DNA from: Bryobacteraceae bacterium
GTDB taxonomy: Bacteria > Acidobacteriota > Terriglobia > Bryobacterales > Bryobacteraceae
Direction: 5' to 3'
NCBI GenBank assembly: GCA_947458745.1
Contig: CANGYQ010000001.1
Coordinates: 496,001-560,000 of the forward strand
Length of the DNA: 64,000 nucleotides
The translations under genes were made by a program, and so were the position numbers. Of the stretch, positions 50,986-60,900 are shown piece after piece (position 1 is the stretch's first letter; each line of letters begins with the position of its first letter). The notes below the pieces were generated by a model. The model was not told where the DNA came from and searched no databases. It saw only the letters and a program-made list of their open reading frames with translations.

Positions 50986-52914
50986 ATGCGGAAGATTTTT
51001 GGACTGCTCGCGCTGGGCGCGGCCCTGGTGTCTGGTCAAGGCCTGGAGTACGTCAAGGCGAACTACACCAAGTACGAATACAAGGTGCCGATGCGTGATG
51101 GCGTGAAGCTGTTCACGTCGGTCTACGTGCCCAAGGATCAGACGCAGAAGTATCCGATCCTGATGTCGCGGACGCCTTACACGGTGGCCCCCTATGGTGT
51201 CGACAAGTACAAGACCGACCTGGGCCCCTCGCCGCTGTTCGGCAAAGACGGCTACATCTTTGTCTACCAGGACGTGCGCGGCAAGTGGATGTCGGAAGGC
51301 GAGTTCGTCAACATGACGCCGCACAGGCCCGTCAAGAACGGCCCCAAGGACATCGATGAATCCACCGACACCTACGACACCATCGACTGGCTGGTGAAGA
51401 ACCTGCCGTCGAACAACGGGCGCGTCGGCACCTGGGGCATCAGTTATCCCGGCTTCTACACGGCGGCCGGCATGATCAACGCCCACCCGGCGCACGTGGC
51501 GGCTTCGCCGCAGGCACCGATTGTGGACTGGTTCACGGGTGATGATTTCCACCGCAACGGGGTCCTGTGGCTGCCGCACGCATTTGGCTTTCTGGCCAGC
51601 TTCGGCGTGCCGCGTCCGGAGCCGATCACGCCGGACGACGCGCCGCGCAATCCGTTCAGCTACAAAACGCCCGACGGCTACGATTTCTACCTGCGCAAGA
51701 TGGGCCCGCTGGCCAATGCCAATGAACGGTTCCTGAAAAACAATGTCGCCTTCTGGACCGACATGATGAAGCACGACACCTACGACGAGTTCTGGCAGTC
51801 GCGCAACCTGCGGCCGCACTTGAAGGCGATCAAACCCGCCGTGCTGACCGTGGGCGGCTGGTATGACGCTGAGAACATTTACGGCGCGCTGCAGGTCTAC
51901 GGCAATGTCGAAAAGCAGGGCTTTGAGAAGCAGAACCTGCTGGTGTTTGGGCCCTGGGTGCATGGCGGCTGGTCCCGCGGCGATGGCGACCGGTTGGGCG
52001 ATATCCGGTTCGGCACGAAGGCTTCGGAGTATTACCGCGACAAGCTGGAGTTCCCGTTCTTCACCCACCACTTGAAGCAGAAGGGCGACATGAAGCTGGC
52101 CAAGGCCACGGCGTTTGAGACGGGCACCAACCAGTGGCGGACGTTTGATTCCTGGCCGCCCAAGAGTGGGCCGGGCCTGACGGTCGAGAAGAAGTCGCTC
52201 TACTTCCACGCCAAAGGCAAGCTGGCCTGGGAAGCGCCGACGGAAGCGGGCGACAGCTTCGCCGAGTACGTCAGCGATCCGATGAAACCGGTGCCCTTCA
52301 TGACCAACATCGCCACGGGCATGACGCGTGAGTACATGACGGCCGATCAGCGCTTTGCGGCCTCGCGGCCGGACGTGCTGGTGTTTGAATCAGCCGAGCT
52401 GACCGAAGATGTCACCATCGCCGGACCGCTGGAGAATGAGCTGATCCTCTCCACCTCCGGCACCGATTCTGATTGGGCGGTGAAGGTGATCGACGTCTTC
52501 CCGGATGACTACCCCGATACCGAAGACGGTCCCCCGGCAGGCCCTCCCGGTGCGCGTCCGGCGGCGGGTGCGCGCAATCCGGCCACCTATGTCCGCATGG
52601 GCGGCTATCAGCAACTGGTGCGAGGCGAGATGTTCCGGGGCAAGTTCCGCAACAGCTTCTCGAAGCCGGAGGCGTTTGTGCCCAACAAGGCGACGCCGCT
52701 GAAGTTTGCGATGAACGATGTCTTCCACACGTTCCGCAAAGGCCACAAGATCATGATCCAGGTGCAGTCCACTTGGTTCCCGCTGGCGGACCGCAATCCG
52801 CAAAAGTTCATGAACATCAATGAAGCCAAGGATGCGGACTTTGTGAAGGCGACGCAGCGGCTGTATCACTCCAAGGCGCAGGCCTCGCGGGTAAATGTGC
52901 TGGTGGTGAAGTAA
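50986..52914 (+). CDS. Secreted CocE/NonD family hydrolase (S15-like acylase)
   Basis: Predicted 642 aa from ATG at 50986 with AAGGGA upstream; the frame is open to 50914 but only the later ATG gives a signal peptide (MRKIFGLLALGAALVSGQ). YKVPMRDGVKLFTSVYVPKD, YIFVYQDVRGKWMSEGEFV, VGTWGISYPGFYTAAGM (nucleophile Ser), the catalytic Asp region VLTVGGWYDAENIYG, and the His in FGPWVHGGWSRGD are standard for CocE/alpha-amino-acid ester hydrolases. The C-terminal jelly-roll (DVTIAGPLENELILSTSGTD) is complete. It should hydrolyse amide or ester substrates outside the cytoplasm. Confidence 0.9.
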   Translation: MRKIFGLLALGAALVSGQGLEYVKANYTKYEYKVPMRDGVKLFTSVYVPKDQTQKYPILMSRTPYTVAPYGVDKYKTDLGPSPLFGKDGYIFVYQDVRGKWMSEGEFVNMTPHRPVKNGPKDIDESTDTYDTIDWLVKNLPSNNGRVGTWGISYPGFYTAAGMINAHPAHVAASPQAPIVDWFTGDDFHRNGVLWLPHAFGFLASFGVPRPEPITPDDAPRNPFSYKTPDGYDFYLRKMGPLANANERFLKNNVAFWTDMMKHDTYDEFWQSRNLRPHLKAIKPAVLTVGGWYDAENIYGALQVYGNVEKQGFEKQNLLVFGPWVHGGWSRGDGDRLGDIRFGTKASEYYRDKLEFPFFTHHLKQKGDMKLAKATAFETGTNQWRTFDSWPPKSGPGLTVEKKSLYFHAKGKLAWEAPTEAGDSFAEYVSDPMKPVPFMTNIATGMTREYMTADQRFAASRPDVLVFESAELTEDVTIAGPLENELILSTSGTDSDWAVKVIDVFPDDYPDTEDGPPAGPPGARPAAGARNPATYVRMGGYQQLVRGEMFRGKFRNSFSKPEAFVPNKATPLKFAMNDVFHTFRKGHKIMIQVQSTWFPLADRNPQKFMNINEAKDADFVKATQRLYHSKAQASRVNVLVVK

Positions 52915-52927
52915 GCGGCGCACTAGT

Positions 52928-52950
52928 CCCAAGCTGATGCATGGGGCTAA
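52928..52950. repeat. Dispersed intergenic hairpin repeat, copy 2
   Basis: The same 23-base unit as at 45192-45214 (22 of 23 identical). Here TAGTCCCA and TGGGGCTA can pair with one G-T over a 10-base loop AGCTGATGCA. It lies between two convergent genes (stops at 52914 and 52962), consistent with a bidirectional terminator or REP-like element. Confidence 0.6.
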
Positions 52951-52961
52951 TCCAGATAACT

Positions 52962-54515
52962 CTAGTTGACCCGTTTTGCGCGGCCGCCCCAGACGCGGTC
53001 GCGGAGTTCGTTTTTGCGGATCTTGCCGGTGCCGGTTTTGGGCAGGGGCCCAAACTCGATCACCTTGGGGCACTTGAAGTGCGAGAGGCGGCTGCGGCAG
53101 AACTCGATCAGTTCGGCGGCGGTGGCGGAGCAGCCGTCCTTGAGGAGTACGAAGGCCAGCGGGACTTCGCCCCACTTTTCATCCGGTGCCGCGACGATGG
53201 CGGCTTCGAGCACTGCCGGGTGGTCGTAGAGAACTTTTTCGACTTCGATGGAGGAGATGTTTTCACCGCCGGAAATGACGATGTCCTTGCCGCGGTCGCG
53301 GATCTCGATGTAGCCGTCCGGGTGCATGACGGCCAGGTCGCCCGAATGGAACCAGCCGCCCCGGAAGGCCGTGGCGGTCGCTTCCGGGTTGTTGTAGTAA
53401 CCCTCCATGACGTTGTTGCCGCGCATGATGATTTCGCCCATGGTTTCGCTGTCGGCGGGGACGTCGGTCATCTGCTCATCGACGACGCGGAGATCTGTGC
53501 CCGCGATGATGTACGGCACGCCTTGGCGGGCGCGGCGGCGGGCGCGATCAGCGGCGTCCCCCGAGTTCCATTCCGAGCGCCAGGCGCAGATGGTGTGGGG
53601 GCCGTAGGTTTCGGTGAGGCCGTAGACGTGGGCGATATCGAAACCGATCTGCTCGGCATCGCGGATGACGGCAGGCGCGGGCGGGGCTCCGGCGGTGACC
53701 AGCTTCAGGGGCCGGTCAAAGTGGATGCCGCGTTGCAGGCAATACTGCGCCAGCCCGGCCACCACCACGGGCGCGCCGCACAGGTGCGTGACTCCTTCGG
53801 CCTGGATCAACTCGACGGCACGGGCGGGGTCCGGTTGACGCATCAGGATGTGCGTGCCGCCCATGGCCGTCACGGCCCAGGAGAAGCACCAGCCGTTGCA
53901 GTGGAACAAGGGCAGCGTCCAGAGATAGACGCTTTCTGCCGTGAGGCCATGTTCCAGCGCTTCGCCGATGGCGTTGGTCCAAGCGCCACGATGGGTGAAG
54001 ACGACGCCCTTGGGGAAGCCGGTGGTGCCGCTGGTGTAGTTGATGGCCAGCATGCCGTTTTCGTCAAACGGTGGCGCGTCGGTGAATGGCGCGGTGCCTT
54101 CGGCGAGCAGTGCTTCGTAGTCAGTGACGAAGTGCTCGATGGCGGGCATCTCGGCGCGTACGGGTTCGAGCAATGGTGCCAGTTGCGGATCCGCCAGCAG
54201 CACCTTTGCTCCGCAATGGTTCAGGATCCAGACCAGCTCCGCCGCGGCGAGGCGGGTGTTGAGCATCACCAGCACGGCTCCGGCTAGCGGCACGGCGTAG
54301 TGCGGTTCCAGCGCCATGGCAGAGTTCGGGGCCAGCACGGCCACCCGGTCACCGGGCTGTACGCCACGCGCCCGCAAGGCGGCGGCCAAGCGATGGACGC
54401 GGTGGTTGAACTCGGCGTAGGTGACACGGTGGGCGCCGTCCACTTGGGCCAACCGGTCCGGGTAGACGCGGGCGGAGCGGGCGAGAAAATCGAGAGGAGA
54501 GAATGGCCGGATCAC
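52962..54515 (-). CDS. Acyl-CoA synthetase (AMP-binding family)
   Basis: Predicted 517 aa from GTG at 54515; the open frame to 54551 adds non-family residues. The P-loop INYTSGTTGFPKGVVFTHRG, LPLFHCNGWCFSW, HVYGLTETYGPHTIC, GWFHSGDLAVMHPDGYIEIR and the final LPKTGTGKIRKNELR with the catalytic Lys define the medium-chain acyl-CoA synthetase branch. It activates a carboxylic acid with ATP and CoA in the cytoplasm. It is separate from other fatty-acid genes here. The DAO-type gene lies just upstream on the same strand (53 bases). Confidence 0.9.
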   Translation of the reverse strand: MIRPFSPLDFLARSARVYPDRLAQVDGAHRVTYAEFNHRVHRLAAALRARGVQPGDRVAVLAPNSAMALEPHYAVPLAGAVLVMLNTRLAAAELVWILNHCGAKVLLADPQLAPLLEPVRAEMPAIEHFVTDYEALLAEGTAPFTDAPPFDENGMLAINYTSGTTGFPKGVVFTHRGAWTNAIGEALEHGLTAESVYLWTLPLFHCNGWCFSWAVTAMGGTHILMRQPDPARAVELIQAEGVTHLCGAPVVVAGLAQYCLQRGIHFDRPLKLVTAGAPPAPAVIRDAEQIGFDIAHVYGLTETYGPHTICAWRSEWNSGDAADRARRRARQGVPYIIAGTDLRVVDEQMTDVPADSETMGEIIMRGNNVMEGYYNNPEATATAFRGGWFHSGDLAVMHPDGYIEIRDRGKDIVISGGENISSIEVEKVLYDHPAVLEAAIVAAPDEKWGEVPLAFVLLKDGCSATAAELIEFCRSRLSHFKCPKVIEFGPLPKTGTGKIRKNELRDRVWGGRAKRVN

Positions 54516-54568
54516 AAGTAGAGAATCATATCGCGAGGCCGGACGGCGCACCGGGTGCGCGCGGGCAG

Positions 54569-55693
54569 TTAGCTGAACCGCTCCAGGCGGTATGGTTCCA
54601 GATAGTCCAGGCGGACGCCCTCCAAAATCTCCATAGTCGCCGAATGGCCCATTAGAGCGGCGAGCGTGATGCCGCTGTGCATGGCGGCGACGTAGAGGTT
54701 GGGACAGGCAGCGGCGAAGCCGACGATGGGGTATTCGTCCAGAGGCATCACGCGCTGGCCGCGTGAGACGGTGGCTAGTGAGCCTGCCGGCAGTGCGGGC
54801 AAGTACTCGGCGGCGCGGGCCATCAACTCCGTCCCATAGTCGAAGGTGGCGTCGGGCACTTCGGTGCCCCCGAAATCGACGCCCGCGACGATGCGGCCAT
54901 CGGCGTACTGGCGGAAGTGGGCGCGGGGTGCCAGGGTGACGGGTTTGGTGAGTGGCGGCAGGGGCGTGGTGTGAATCAACACTCCCGGTGCTTCCTTGAG
55001 CGGCACGTTCACGCCCGCCATCGCGGCCACGGCTGGTGTGCCGACGCCGCAGGCCACCACCAGGGCGTCACAATCCAGTTGGCCATTTTGCGTGACGACG
55101 TGGCGGACCTGGCCGTTCTCTAACTGCAGGGCGCTTACCTGGCTGGGGTAGATCACGTTTGCTCCGTAACGGCGTGCATGACGGAGCAATACCTCCACGG
55201 CACGGACCGCGTCCACCGCCCCTTCCTGGCTGCTGTAAGCGGCTATCTGGACGTCACCGGGTGTGACCTCTGGCAGCTGACCGGCCAGTTCTTCCGTGGC
55301 GGCGGTTCCTTCGCTGGCGGTGGAGGCATGGCCCCATTCCTGATGGCGGCGGGCCAAACGGCGCAGCGTCTCAGCGGCCTCACCGGGGGCATGCCATTCG
55401 ACGGCGCCGGACCAATCGACTTGAAGGTCGCCCGCGAGTTCCTCTTCCAGGCGATGCCAGTGCGCGATGCCTTGCATGTTGAGGTTGAAGTAGGCGCGGG
55501 GCTCCTTGGAGAAGGTGGCGTTGATCCAGGCAAAGGATTTGCTGGTGGTGCCGGCGGCGGGGCGCTCTTTTTCCAGCACCGTCACGCGTGCGCCGCGGCG
55601 GGCCAAGTGGTAGGCGATGGAAGCGCCCAACATGCCGGCACCCGCCACGACGATGTGAGGCGGCAATCCGGACGCTTGAGAACGGAAATTCAC
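54569..55693 (-). CDS. FAD-dependent amine/amino acid oxidoreductase (DAO family)
   Basis: Predicted 374 aa from GTG at 55693 (the frame extends to 55744). IVVAGAGMLGASIAYHLARR then GARVTVLEKERPAAGTTSKS is the FAD-binding motif; DALVVACGVGTPAVAAMAGV and PNLYVAAMHSGITLAALMGH close the fold. It resembles glycine oxidase/sarcosine-oxidase-like and D-amino acid dehydrogenases. It oxidises an amine or amino acid, passing electrons to oxygen or the chain. Substrate unknown. It is divergent from the MFS gene. Confidence 0.85.
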   Translation of the reverse strand: MNFRSQASGLPPHIVVAGAGMLGASIAYHLARRGARVTVLEKERPAAGTTSKSFAWINATFSKEPRAYFNLNMQGIAHWHRLEEELAGDLQVDWSGAVEWHAPGEAAETLRRLARRHQEWGHASTASEGTAATEELAGQLPEVTPGDVQIAAYSSQEGAVDAVRAVEVLLRHARRYGANVIYPSQVSALQLENGQVRHVVTQNGQLDCDALVVACGVGTPAVAAMAGVNVPLKEAPGVLIHTTPLPPLTKPVTLAPRAHFRQYADGRIVAGVDFGGTEVPDATFDYGTELMARAAEYLPALPAGSLATVSRGQRVMPLDEYPIVGFAAACPNLYVAAMHSGITLAALMGHSATMEILEGVRLDYLEPYRLERFS

Positions 55694-55785
55694 TCTTTCG
55701 ATTGTGACGCAAGCCGCCCGGAGGAGCGCTGGGCGGCACGCCACACCAGACGCGCCACCCGCCGTCGTGATACCCTCATCGGCTT

Positions 55786-56904
55786 ATGCTGATTCTTGCC
55801 GCTATCCTGGCGATCTTCGTTTACGGAATGATCGCTGCCATGCTGGGGACCATTCTCCCTGACCTATCGAAGAAGTTTGGGTTATCGCCGAAACAGAACG
55901 GCACCATCGCGACGGCCCAGGCGATTGGCTTGGTGATTGCTTCGTTGTGCGTCGGCCCGCTGATTGATACGCAGGGCAAGAAGACGGGCTTGTTGCTGGG
56001 CCTGGCGCTGGTCACCATCGCCTTGTTTGTGTTGCCGAAAGCCAAGGGCTTCAGCCAGATCTTGATGTTCATCCTGGTGCTGGGTCTGGGTGGTGGTGTG
56101 ATCGTGACGGGCGCCAATGCGCTGGCCAGTGACGTGAACGCGGAAGCTCGCGGCACGACGTTGAACCTGTTGAACCTGTTCTTCGGTTTGGGTGGACTGG
56201 CTACGCCGCTGATCTCAGCCAACCTGCTGAATCGCGATTCGGTGAAGCTGTGCTACCTGACGGCGGTGTTGTCGGCGATCACGCTGGGCGTGCATGTGAT
56301 GGCGCCAATTCCGGGTCCGGCCACGGGTGCGGCGGCGAGCCTGCCTAACTTTGGGGCGCTGATTTCTTCGCCGACGCTGATGCTGCTCTCCTTGATGCTG
56401 TTCCTGTATGTGGCGGCGGAAGTGGGTGTCTGGAACTGGCTGGTCCGCCACCTGGTGGCGCAAGGGATTCCGGAATCCAAGGCACTGAATGCGTTGTCGC
56501 TGGGCTTTGCGTTGGGATTGCTGCTAGGCCGTGTGGCCGTTTCGCCGATTCTGCTGTCGGTTCCCGCCAAGCAGGTGACGTTGGGGGCCGCAGTGGTGAT
56601 GGCGATTACAACCTACATGATGCTGCAAGCCAAAACGCCCATGCTGGCAGGGGTCTGGGTGTTCCTGGCCGGTGTGGCCATGGCTCCGGTATTCCCGACT
56701 ACGCTGGCCATGGTGGGCGACAACTTTAAGGAAGGCACGGCGACCGCCATGGGCATTGCCATCACCTGCGGCTGGCTGGGCCTGGTGGCCAGTTCGCCGA
56801 TCATTGGCGGCATTGGCGGGTCCGATCCGAAGCGGCTGAAGACAGCCCTGCTGCTGCTGCCGGCGGCCAGCGTGCTGCTGATCCTGGTGAACCTGGCGCT
56901 GTAA
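55786..56904 (+). CDS. MFS transporter
   Basis: Predicted 372 aa, strongly hydrophobic with about 11-12 membrane segments. LPDLSKKFGLSPKQNGTIAT, GPLIDTQGKKTGLLLGLALV (the loop 2-3 motif region) and a helical symmetry between halves fit the major facilitator superfamily, possibly the sugar/FucP-like branch. The substrate cannot be read. It is followed by a terminator-like hairpin. Neighbouring genes give no clue except the divergent DAO-type enzyme. Confidence 0.85.
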   Translation: MLILAAILAIFVYGMIAAMLGTILPDLSKKFGLSPKQNGTIATAQAIGLVIASLCVGPLIDTQGKKTGLLLGLALVTIALFVLPKAKGFSQILMFILVLGLGGGVIVTGANALASDVNAEARGTTLNLLNLFFGLGGLATPLISANLLNRDSVKLCYLTAVLSAITLGVHVMAPIPGPATGAAASLPNFGALISSPTLMLLSLMLFLYVAAEVGVWNWLVRHLVAQGIPESKALNALSLGFALGLLLGRVAVSPILLSVPAKQVTLGAAVVMAITTYMMLQAKTPMLAGVWVFLAGVAMAPVFPTTLAMVGDNFKEGTATAMGIAITCGWLGLVASSPIIGGIGGSDPKRLKTALLLLPAASVLLILVNLAL

Positions 56905-56935
56905 GGCCTGGCTGGTTACAACTAGCTGAGGGTGT

Positions 56936-56955
56936 GGGGCCGGGTAACCGGCCCC
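56936..56955 (+). terminator. Terminator-like hairpin after the MFS gene
   Basis: GGGGCCGG (56936-56943), loop GTAA, CCGGCCCC (56948-56955): a perfect 8-bp GC stem 32 bases after the MFS stop, followed after a few bases by TTTT. The T run is offset by about six bases, so termination may be partial. It is 27 bases before the next start. Confidence 0.45.
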
Positions 56956-56982
56956 GCTCCATTTTCGGGCGACACTGAAAGA

Positions 56983-57852
56983 GTGCAGCATCGCTTTCTC
57001 TGGTTGGTTTTGATTGCCGCGGGCTTGGCTTCGGCCCAGCCGCAGCCTATCTCGATGAGCGGGCCGCCGAGGATTGGGGTGATCGATGTCTACGGCCAGC
57101 GGCGCATTCCCGCGGACCGGGTCGTCAAGGCGCTGGGTGTGAAGGTGGGCGACCCGTTGCCGGCTTCCAAGGTGGATCTGGAAGACAAGCTGGAGGCGGT
57201 TTCTGGCATTGTCCGCTCCCACACGGAAGCGGTGTGCTGCTCGGCCCATGGCGCGGTGCTTTATCTGGGCATTGAAGAGCGCGGCGCGCCTCATTTTCAG
57301 TTCCGGCTTCCTTCGGCGGGCGTGGAGTTGCCGCTACCCGCCAAGGATGATTTGCCGGGCTTGCGCAAGGCAGTGCGGGAGGCGGATTCGGCCAGCGTCC
57401 GTGCCGATGCCGCGCTGCTGCTGGGGGAGTTGCTGGGTACCCCGGAGATCGTGGACGACCTGCAATTTGCCGCCCAGGATGCCGACCCGGTGGTTCGCCA
57501 AGCCGCGGTCCGCAGCCTGGTGCGGCACTCCATCAATCCGCTGGTGAGGATCGAACCTACGTGGATGATCGAAATGCTGAACTCGGTGGTGTTGACCGAC
57601 CGCAAGAGTGCCGTCGAAGCTCTCATGGAACTGACCGAGCGGCCCGACCCGGTGCTGCGGGGCAAGATCCGGGAGCGCGGGTTTGAATCCCTCGTGCAGA
57701 TGGCGCAGTTTCAGCACCTGCCTGACGCGCTGCCGTCTTATCTGCTGCTGTGCCGGGTGAGCGGAGTTTCCCAGCAAGAGGCGGAAGCCAGTTGGACCGC
57801 CGGGCAGCGAGCGGTCACGATCCTGCGAATTCTGAAGCCGAAGAAGAAATAG
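56983..57852 (+). CDS. Exported HEAT-repeat protein with POTRA-like N-terminus
   Basis: Predicted 289 aa from GTG at 56983, giving a signal peptide (FLWLVLIAAGLASAQPQP); the open frame to 56932 would run through the hairpin. Residues about 25-80 (RIGVIDVYGQRRIPADRVVK, then ALGVKVGDPLPA) look like a POTRA strand-helix as in BamA/ShlB. Residues about 115-230 are HEAT-type helices (RADAALLLGELLGTPEIVDD; DADPVVRQAAVRSLVRHS). It likely binds other proteins in the periplasm. Partner unknown. It precedes the TonB-dependent receptor gene by 111 bases. Confidence 0.7.
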   Translation: MQHRFLWLVLIAAGLASAQPQPISMSGPPRIGVIDVYGQRRIPADRVVKALGVKVGDPLPASKVDLEDKLEAVSGIVRSHTEAVCCSAHGAVLYLGIEERGAPHFQFRLPSAGVELPLPAKDDLPGLRKAVREADSASVRADAALLLGELLGTPEIVDDLQFAAQDADPVVRQAAVRSLVRHSINPLVRIEPTWMIEMLNSVVLTDRKSAVEALMELTERPDPVLRGKIRERGFESLVQMAQFQHLPDALPSYLLLCRVSGVSQQEAEASWTAGQRAVTILRILKPKKK

Positions 57853-57963
57853 CGTCCGCGCCACGATTCCAGCCAATCCGTATAAGTTCGTCTTGAAGCT
57901 GGGTTCGATTTGGGATATGCTCATCTAGCCGCGCGTGCGGCGGATATCACTAGGGGAGTCCCT

Positions 57964-60900
57964 ATGCCTTTCAACCTTCGCCGTTCCTGCTCCGGCCGCT
58001 CGGCGGCTTTCGTTTTGGCCATCGCCACGGCCTGCCTGACGCCCCTGTGGGGGCAATCGATCTCGGGTGACTTGGTGGTCCAAGTAGCGGACTCTTCGTC
58101 GGCCAATGTGGCGGGGGCCAAGCTGGTGCTGACCGAGGTGGACACGAAGGTTCGCCAGGAGTCGGTCACCGACACGCTGGGGCTGGCGTTGTTTCAGCAG
58201 TTGAAGCCGGGACGGTATCAGTTGGATGTTTCGATGGCTGGCTTCCAGCCGCAGTCGGTGAAGGACATCCGGATTCAGGTTGGCCAGCGCGCTCGCGTTG
58301 ACGTGGATTTGCAAGTGGGTCAGTTGACGGAATCGGTGACTGTCTCCGCCGCCGCCACGACGCTGCTGAATCGGGAAAGCGCTGCGATTGGCCAGGTACT
58401 GGAGCAGCAGGCGATCGTCAACCTGCCGTTGAGTGGGCGCAACTTTTTGCAGTTGGCGGCCATCACTTCCGGCGCTGTCCCGATCGGCATTGGCACCTCG
58501 CCCGCCAGTTCGTGGACGGGCCGCACTGACATGACGCTGTCGATTGCCGGGGGCCGCGAATCGAACAACAGCTTCCTGTTGAATGGCATCGAGACCCGCA
58601 ACGCGCGCTTTGGCAGTGTCGGCATCCGGCCCTCGATTGAGGCGATTCAGGAGTTCAAGATTCAGCGGTCCACCTTTGGGGCTGAGTTTGGACGCAGCTC
58701 GGCGGTGGTGAATACCACGCTTCGCGGCGGCACCAATGAGATCCATGGCAGTGTCTTTGATTTTTGGCAGAACCGTGAACTGAACGGGACGGACTTTTTC
58801 CTCAACCGCACGGGCCGTAGGAACCCGCCGCTGAACTTGCACAACTTTGGCACGGCGGTGGGCGGCCCCGTCCTGCTGCCCAAGCTGTACAACGGCAAGA
58901 ACCGGACGTTCTGGTTCTTCAACTACGAGGCCAGCCGCCAGCGGTCCAGTTCGGCGGCGACGGCGCTGTATCCTTCCCGGGCCCAGTTGCAAGGGAATTT
59001 GGCGGACGACAGCACGGGCACGGGCATCTTGCCGCGCGGCTCGGCTTTCTGCCAGGCGGCCCCCACGGCTCGCCGTTGCGCCGATGTGATTGATCCGCTG
59101 TCTTCGGCCGGGCTGCCGTTTAACGGCAATGTGATTCCGGCCAGCCGGCTGGACCCCACCACGCAGTTGGCGCTGCAGTTTATCCCCACGCCGAATGTCT
59201 CGGTCGCCTCGAACGCGGTGGCTTTCCCCACCTTCAACACGGTGGGCACGCCTAGCCAGATCAACGATTGGGACCAGTACAACGTCCGCCTGGACCACCA
59301 GTTGACGTCGCGCGATCAACTGTTCGGGACCTACTCCTGGTCCGATGAGCAGCGCAACATCAAGGCTTTGCGCCCGTTTGGCGGCGAAGGCTTCCCGCTG
59401 AGCAATCGCCTGGTGACCACCACGTGGAATCACACCTTCAGCCCCACGATCCTGAATGAATTCCGTTTCGGCTACAACAAAAGCGTCACTTACCGGCTAT
59501 CGGAAACCTCGTTTACGCGCGACTATGCGCAGGAGGTGTTTAAGCTGCGGAACCTGAAGACTGAACCGATCGTCTACGGTGTGCCGGCCTTCAACATCTC
59601 GGGCTTTAGCGCGATCGGCTCCATTTCGCAGGCCATTGGCGCTACCGATGAGAACTTGCAGTTCACGGACAACTTCAGCGTCATCCGGGGCAAGCACAAT
59701 TTCCGCGCCGGGTTCCAGATCAGCCGCCAATCCTACTTCCAGGTGACCAACTTCTCCGGCAACCCGTCGTTCACCTTTGACGGGCGCTACAGCGGCTTGC
59801 AGACCACCGTCGGCACCGGCCTGGCGGACTTCCTGCTGGGTATCCCGGGCACGGCCGGTGGCGCGGTGGGTGATGGCCAGCAGGACATGCGGAGCACCTT
59901 TTACGGTGCCTATATCCAGGACGACTGGCGCATCCGGCCTAACCTGACCCTGAACCTGGGTATCCGGTATGAGTTTGCGCGGTCGCCTGTCGAGATCAAC
60001 AACCGCAGCCTCTTTTTCAGCACCGATGTGCGGCGGGTGGTGCTGGCCGGGCAGGGTGTCCGGCCCGACATTGTGGACCCGGACTACAACAACTGGGCTC
60101 CGCGCATTGGCCTGAACTGGAACCCAACTTTCGTCAAGAATCTGGTGATCCGCGGCGGCGCGGGCATCTTCTACGCCACCGACAACTTCAACGAAGAGCA
60201 GTTCAAGGTGAACGGTCCGCCGTTCTTCCAGGCCCAAACGCTGATTGGCGATCCCCGGACGCCGAACCTGTTCATGCGGGACATGCTGCCCTCGTTCAGC
60301 ACCTCGCCGGCGATCAGCCCGTTTACCTTTGACCGGTTGAACCGCACGCCCTACGTGGGGCAGTGGAGCTTTGGCATCCAGAAGTCGTTTGGGAATGATT
60401 GGGTGCTGGAAGCCGAGTACGCCGGCAGCACGGGTAGCAAGCTGCCGCAACGCCGCAACCTGAACGCTGGCCGCGTGGACCCGACGGGCACCATCCCCAT
60501 CGCCCAACGCATCCCCTTCCAGGGCTTCGGACCCGGCATGCTGATCACCTACAACGGCGGCTGGTCCAGCTACAATGCACTGACCGCGAAACTGGAACGC
60601 CGGTTTGCCCAGGGGCTTTATTTGCTGGCTTCCTATACGTGGCAGAAGAGCCTTGATCTGGGGGCCACCGACGAATTCTCCACCATCTCCACCGAGTTCC
60701 GGAAGTGGGACAAGGGCCGCAGCACGTTTGATGTGCCCCACCGGTTTGTGGGCAGCTTTGTCTATGAGCTGCCGTTTGGACGGGGCAAGAAGTTGGGCAC
60801 CAACATGAATCGCGTGGCGGACTTTGTGCTGGGCGGGTGGCAGACCAACGGAATCCTTACGCTGGCTCAGGGACAGTTCCAGACCTTGGGACTGGGTACG

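Noticed and set aside
50899..52209. N-terminal extension of the minus-strand frame 49957-52209
   Set aside because: The upstream 430 codons are the antisense of the CocE-type hydrolase; the real start with a signal peptide is at 50898.
52941..54287. 448-codon open frame on the plus strand within the acyl-CoA synthetase gene
   Set aside because: It mirrors a well-supported AMP-binding enzyme and consists of low-complexity Asp/Val/Gly-type sequence from complementary codons.
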